Shown here: positions 62,106 through 64,000 of the stretch, one piece after another
How positions within the stretch are numbered: the first letter of the stretch is position 1
Layout: every line of letters begins with the position of its first letter
DNA from: Clostridiaceae bacterium
Lineage (GTDB): Bacteria; Bacillota; Clostridia; Oscillospirales; Acutalibacteraceae
NCBI GenBank assembly: GCA_030530095.1
Contig: JAUMVO010000002.1
Coordinates: 1-64,000, forward strand
Direction: 5' to 3'
Length of the DNA: 64,000 bases
Made by a program: the position numbers and the translations under genes
The notes under the pieces: generated by a model
Seen by the model: the letters and a program-made list of their open reading frames with translations, nothing else
Databases searched by the model: none
Told to the model about the DNA's origin: nothing

Positions 62106-62134
62106 TTGAAGGCGAGTAAAATACTCACCTTCAA
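62106..62134 (-). other. Intercistronic hairpin between pgk and tpiA
   Basis: TTGAAGG and GAGTA pair with TACTC and CCTTCAA, 12 base pairs with one C-A mismatch and an AAA loop. No T-run follows on the reverse strand, so it is probably an mRNA-stabilising or processing structure, common between glycolytic genes, rather than a terminator. Confidence 0.65.
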
Positions 62135-62145
62135 TAGTTTATAAA

Positions 62146-63342
62146 TTAAGCCTTTTCGTTGAGAGCTGCGATGCCGGGAAGCTCCTTGCCCTCAAGGTAT
62201 TCGAGCGAAGCGCCGCCGCCGGTCGAAATGTGAGACATCTTGTCGGCAAAGCCGAGCTTCTGAATAGCAGCTGCCGAGTCGCCGCCGCCGATGATTGAGA
62301 TAGCGCCGCTCTCAGCAATAGCCGTTGCAACAGCTACAGTACCCGATGCAAACTGCTCCCATTCGGAAACGCCCATAGGTCCGTTCCAGATAACAGTACC
62401 TGCGCCCTTAACTGCGTCAGCAAAAATCTTCTGTGTTTCCGGTCCGATATCAAGTCCCATCCAGCCGTCCGGGATATCGTCGGAATTAACTACCATAGCC
62501 TCAGTGTCAGGCTTGTATTCCTTACCGACCTTATTATCAACGGGAATAAGGAACTTAACGCCCTTCTCGGCAGCCTTGTCCATCATTTCCTTGGCAAGGT
62601 CAATCTTGTCCTCTTCAAGAAGAGAATTTCCGATGTTGTGACCGAGAGCCTTCATGAAGGTATATGCCATACCGCCGCCGATGATAAGAGTGTCGCACTT
62701 ATCAATAAGGTTGGTGATAACGCCGATCTTGTCGGAAACCTTTGCGCCGCCTAAGATAGCAACGAGAGGTCTCTTCGGATTTTCAAGCGCGCCGCCGATG
62801 AACTGAATTTCCTTCTGAATAAGGTAACCGCAGGCTGCGGGAAGATAATCGGCAACGCCTGTTGTTGAGGAATGCGCTCTGTGAGCCGAGCCGAAAGCGT
62901 CGTTTACATAAAGATCTGCAAGAGCTGCAAACTTCTTCGAAAGCTCGGGGTCGTTCTTGGTCTCACCGGGCTCAAAACGAACGTTCTCAAGAAGGAGAAC
63001 CTCGCCGTCCTTAAGAGAAGCGGCAAGCGCCTGAGCGCTCTCGCCTACTACGTCGTCAGCCATCTTGACTTCCTGACCGAGAAGCTCGGAAAGTCTTGCT
63101 GCAACGGGCTTCATTGAGAACTCGGGGTTAAACTCACCCTTCGGTCTGCCGAGGTGTGAGCAAAGGATAACCTTTGCGCCGTTATCGATAAGGTATTTGA
63201 TGGTAGGAAGCGAAGCAACGATTCTCTTATCGGAAGTGATAACTCCGTTTTCCATCTTTACGTTGAAGTCGCAACGTACGAGGACCTTCTTGCCCTTAAC
63301 GTCAAAATCTTCAACTGTCATCTTGTTTAATGCACTGCTCAT
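62146..63342 (-). CDS. pgk: Phosphoglycerate kinase
   Basis: 398-residue kinase making ATP from 1,3-bisphosphoglycerate. The N-terminal [14 protein letters not shown], then [11 protein letters not shown] for substrate binding, [15 protein letters not shown], and C-terminal [15 protein letters not shown] for nucleotide binding, are visible. ATG at 63342 follows AAAGGAT by nine bases; an earlier in-frame ATG at 63366 is less well supported. The gap gene (GAPDH), often upstream, is not seen. Confidence 0.97.
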   Translation of the reverse strand: MSSALNKMTVEDFDVKGKKVLVRCDFNVKMENGVITSDKRIVASLPTIKYLIDNGAKVILCSHLGRPKGEFNPEFSMKPVAARLSELLGQEVKMADDVVGESAQALAASLKDGEVLLLENVRFEPGETKNDPELSKKFAALADLYVNDAFGSAHRAHSSTTGVADYLPAACGYLIQKEIQFIGGALENPKRPLVAILGGAKVSDKIGVITNLIDKCDTLIIGGGMAYTFMKALGHNIGNSLLEEDKIDLAKEMMDKAAEKGVKFLIPVDNKVGKEYKPDTEAMVVNSDDIPDGWMGLDIGPETQKIFADAVKGAGTVIWNGPMGVSEWEQFASGTVAVATAIAESGAISIIGGGDSAAAIQKLGFADKMSHISTGGGASLEYLEGKELPGIAALNEKA

Positions 63343-63381
63343 AGTTTTGTATCCTTTCATAAGCAAATTTTTACGTATAGT

Positions 63382-63410
63382 ATTGTATTACATTATTGCC
63401 GATTTTTCAA
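63382..63410 (-). promoter_or_regulatory. Promoter of the glycolytic operon
   Basis: Reverse-strand -35 TTGAAA (63405-63410), a 17-base spacer and -10 TACAAT (63382-63387), about 40 bases before the pgk ATG. Confidence 0.75.
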
Positions 63411-63439
63411 GTATCGCCATAGGACAACCTGAGCCGAAA

Positions 63440-63460
63440 ATGCCTGAAATTTATAGGCAT
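63440..63460 (-). terminator. Weak hairpin after the WYL-domain gene
   Basis: ATGCCT and AGGCAT form a 6-bp stem with a nine-base loop, followed on the reverse strand by TTTC only. Possibly a weak terminator. Confidence 0.4.
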
Positions 63461-63473
63461 ATTGCACAAGTTA

Positions 63474-64000
63474 TCATATTCTGTACACCGAATTGATGTC
63501 CTCAACTCGGTCCAACAAAAGCTTTTTAAGCTCGGGAGGAGATTTGACCTCAATGCTCTTACCGAACTGCATAATCCACGACACAAGTCCGTCGTTGACT
63601 GCAATATCAACGCTTATCTTAAACTTATCATCGTTGTGCTTTCTGATACTTATTCCGTCTCCGAAACGGTCAAGTATATTCTCAATAATAGAATTGTCAC
63701 ACACAAGCTCAACCGTCTGTGGCTCGCCGGCAAACATATTGAAATGCTTGTTGACATAATCCGCCGAGTCGAACGAAATCTTATAGTCGGAAACATCCGC
63801 AAAACTGATACGCGGAGTATCGTTGAGAATGTCAACCGATTTTATGCGGTCAACGCGCGTAACCATAAGATTTGAGTAGTTACGGTTGTTACCTATAAGA
63901 TAGTAGTGATCATTTGACCAGATTAGCGCATAAGGACTGATTGTGTGGCGCTTTTCCTCATACTCAGCCCTGTTGGAATCGGCAATCTTACGCTTGCGGT
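63474..64000 (-). CDS. WYL-domain transcriptional regulator, N-terminus outside window
   Basis: The reverse-strand frame is open to base 64000, so only the C-terminal 175 or so residues are seen; an internal ATG at 63866 is not the start. Upstream of it HTISPYALIWSNDHYYLIG is the typical WYL-domain core, followed by RVDRIKSVDIL. A C-terminal extension (VNDGLVSWIMQFG and SPPELKKLL) matches the WCX part. WYL regulators bind nucleic acid or nucleotide ligands and often pair with an N-terminal helix-turn-helix, which would be beyond the window. Confidence 0.85.
   Translation of the reverse strand, partial: RKRKIADSNRAEYEEKRHTISPYALIWSNDHYYLIGNNRNYSNLMVTRVDRIKSVDILNDTPRISFADVSDYKISFDSADYVNKHFNMFAGEPQTVELVCDNSIIENILDRFGDGISIRKHNDDKFKISVDIAVNDGLVSWIMQFGKSIEVKSPPELKKLLLDRVEDINSVYRI

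Overview
This window reads as a chromosomal core region of a Gram-positive, anaerobic, spore-forming Clostridia (Oscillospiraceae/Ruminococcaceae-like is my best guess). The reasons are Firmicutes gene order (murB-rapZ-whiA; scpA-scpB; yicC-remA-gmk-rpoZ-priA-def-fmt-rsmB-rlmN-stp-prkC-rsgA-thiN-spoVM), spore genes (spoVM, spoIIM, ytfJ/gerW, a SipL-like LysM protein, a CwlD-like amidase), strong AGGAGG-type ribosome binding sites with ATG/GTG/TTG starts, oxygen-detoxifying rubredoxin and reverse rubrerythrin, and a c-di-AMP cyclase pair. Base composition is moderate (about 40-45% GC by eye, not computed). There are no insertion sequences, prophage genes, CRISPR arrays or rRNA, and one tRNA gene.

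Layout. 0-5.1 kb: murB (cut by the window edge), rapZ, whiA, typA and an amidohydrolase, all forward, ending at a shared terminator. 5.1-8.5 kb (reverse): a PHP phosphoesterase gene broken by one in-frame TAG, tRNA-Gly(CCC), a malic enzyme and a malate/lactate dehydrogenase-family gene. 8.6-14.7 kb (forward): three secreted cell-wall proteins (GHL10 lipoprotein, amidase, SLH-anchored glucosaminidase). 14.7-16.2 kb (reverse): tcdA, rubredoxin, rubrerythrin. 16.3-19.3 kb (forward): SipL-like coat protein, Se/S-carrier-like DUF3343 protein and cysteine desulfurase. 19.4-41.5 kb: a long forward run covering c-di-AMP synthesis (cdaA-cdaR), prmC, a site-2 protease, condensin subunits, spore protein YtfJ, RNA modification, replication restart, formylmethionine handling, a Ser/Thr kinase/phosphatase pair, ribosome assembly (rsgA), thiN and the tiny spoVM. 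41.5-45.8 kb: aminotransferase, a lone MreB-like actin and a divergent asparagine synthetase. 45.9-48.4 kb: yajC, a TIGR04086-like membrane protein, spoIIM, and a convergent XerC/D-like recombinase. 48.4-49.2 kb: a noncoding, AT-rich, hairpin-rich interval. 49.2-54.5 kb (reverse): a six-gene queA-tgt-cwlD-radA run. 54.6-57.9 kb: lysine/diaminopimelate operon (asd-dapA-dapB-ACT). 57.9-59.7 kb: XRE regulator, hemolysin III family protein and an AbrB-type regulator. 59.7-63.4 kb (reverse): glycolytic operon pgk-tpiA-gpmI. The window ends inside a WYL-domain regulator.

Most genes are housekeeping, and I do not see a clear new multi-gene system. The most interesting points are local: an AsnB-like enzyme lacking its glutaminase nucleophile and partner residues; a nonsense codon in an otherwise intact PHP gene; three copies of a 7-bp motif between divergent XRE and hemolysin III genes; palindromes in the leader of the recombinase gene beside a hairpin-rich interval that may encode a small RNA; a terminator whose stem contains the next gene's ribosome binding site; and a PASTA kinase with a non-PASTA block between its last two repeats. 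All functional assignments come from reading motifs by eye; no database search was run.
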